A DNA stretch of 64,000 bases from Snuella lapsa (GTDB lineage Bacteria > Bacteroidota > Bacteroidia > Flavobacteriales > Flavobacteriaceae): positions 39,459-103,458 of the forward strand of contig NZ_BAABCY010000066.1 in the NCBI RefSeq assembly GCF_039539345.1. The letters are read 5' to 3'. The translations under genes and the position numbers were made by a program. Below are positions 63,925 to 64,000 of the stretch, piece after piece; positions within the stretch are counted from its first letter, which is position 1; each line of letters begins with the position of its first letter. The notes beneath the pieces were generated by a model. The model did no database searches. It had not been told where the DNA came from and saw only the letters and a program-made list of their open reading frames with translations.

Positions 63925-63955
63925 AAAATTATTTGAATATCCGTTTTTCGTCATA
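63925..63955. repeat. Partial inverted tail of the dispersed repeat
   Basis: ATTATTTGAATATCCGTTTT at about 63928 matches the reverse complement of the copy-1 tail (6959-6988), followed by the related GTCATAA. Only this tail part is shared before the window ends. Confidence 0.5.
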
Positions 63956-64000
63956 ATCCTGTGATATTAGCAATAACCAACCTATCGAAGAGTTTGTCCT

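Overview
The window is 64 kb of AT-rich chromosome from a member of the Bacteroidota, almost certainly a marine-type Flavobacteriaceae. The evidence is: type IX secretion (T9SS) type A and type B C-terminal domains, an outer-membrane receptor with a CarboxypepD_reg-like N-terminus, many promoters of the Bacteroidota form TAnnTTTG just ahead of start codons, and a zeaxanthin-type carotenoid cluster. Most of the window is ordinary core genome. I see no rRNA operon, CRISPR array, prophage, transposase or integrase.

Layout. 0-4 kb: ybaB, threonine aldolase, prfB with its programmed +1 frameshift, a HAD phosphatase and an ArsC-like protein. 4-9 kb: an outer-membrane beta-barrel receptor, two palindromic dispersed repeats and an FKBP lipoprotein. 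8.6-13 kb: S4 protein, phosphoribosyltransferase, shikimate kinase, tRNA-Lys / tRNA-Leu / tRNA-Lys, and an octaheme cytochrome lipoprotein. 13.2-17.6 kb: a MerR/cobalamin-binding (CarH/LitR-like) regulator followed by crtI-crtB-crtZ-lycopene cyclase. This set should convert phytoene to zeaxanthin, probably under light control. 17.6-24 kb: TlpA-like thioredoxin, a two-domain lipoprotein next to a Crp/Fnr regulator with a CRP-type palindrome between them, DUF5606, def, ruvX and dapD. 24-28.2 kb: four glycosyltransferases and a WaaP/InaA-like kinase (LPS or surface glycan assembly). 28.2-34.9 kb: Sua5, CCA-adding enzyme, heme A synthase, two poorly known proteins and an ABC exporter.

34.9-51.5 kb is the most unusual part. 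Four large secreted proteins (905, about 1616, 1195 and 1699 aa) lie in tandem. All end in the T9SS type B (gliding-type) domain and carry 2, 11, 6 and 4 copies of a roughly 95-residue module that opens with a CDxDxDG-like loop. The last 1,020 bp of the third and fourth genes are about 96% identical without indels, which points to recent gene conversion or duplication. 51.5-64 kb: uvrB, small proteins, sucC, lysA, an SGNH-like/MBOAT O-acetylation pair, an APC permease, a PD40 propeller protein and a secreted DinB-fold protein.

Regulatory themes visible in the DNA: TAnnTTTG boxes lie only 4-21 nt before many start codons, so mRNA leaders look very short and uvrB may be leaderless. Several stop codons lie inside terminator palindromes or heptanucleotide repeats. 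A family of palindromic repeats sits directly 3' of genes. All functions are inferred from reading sequence; no database search was run.
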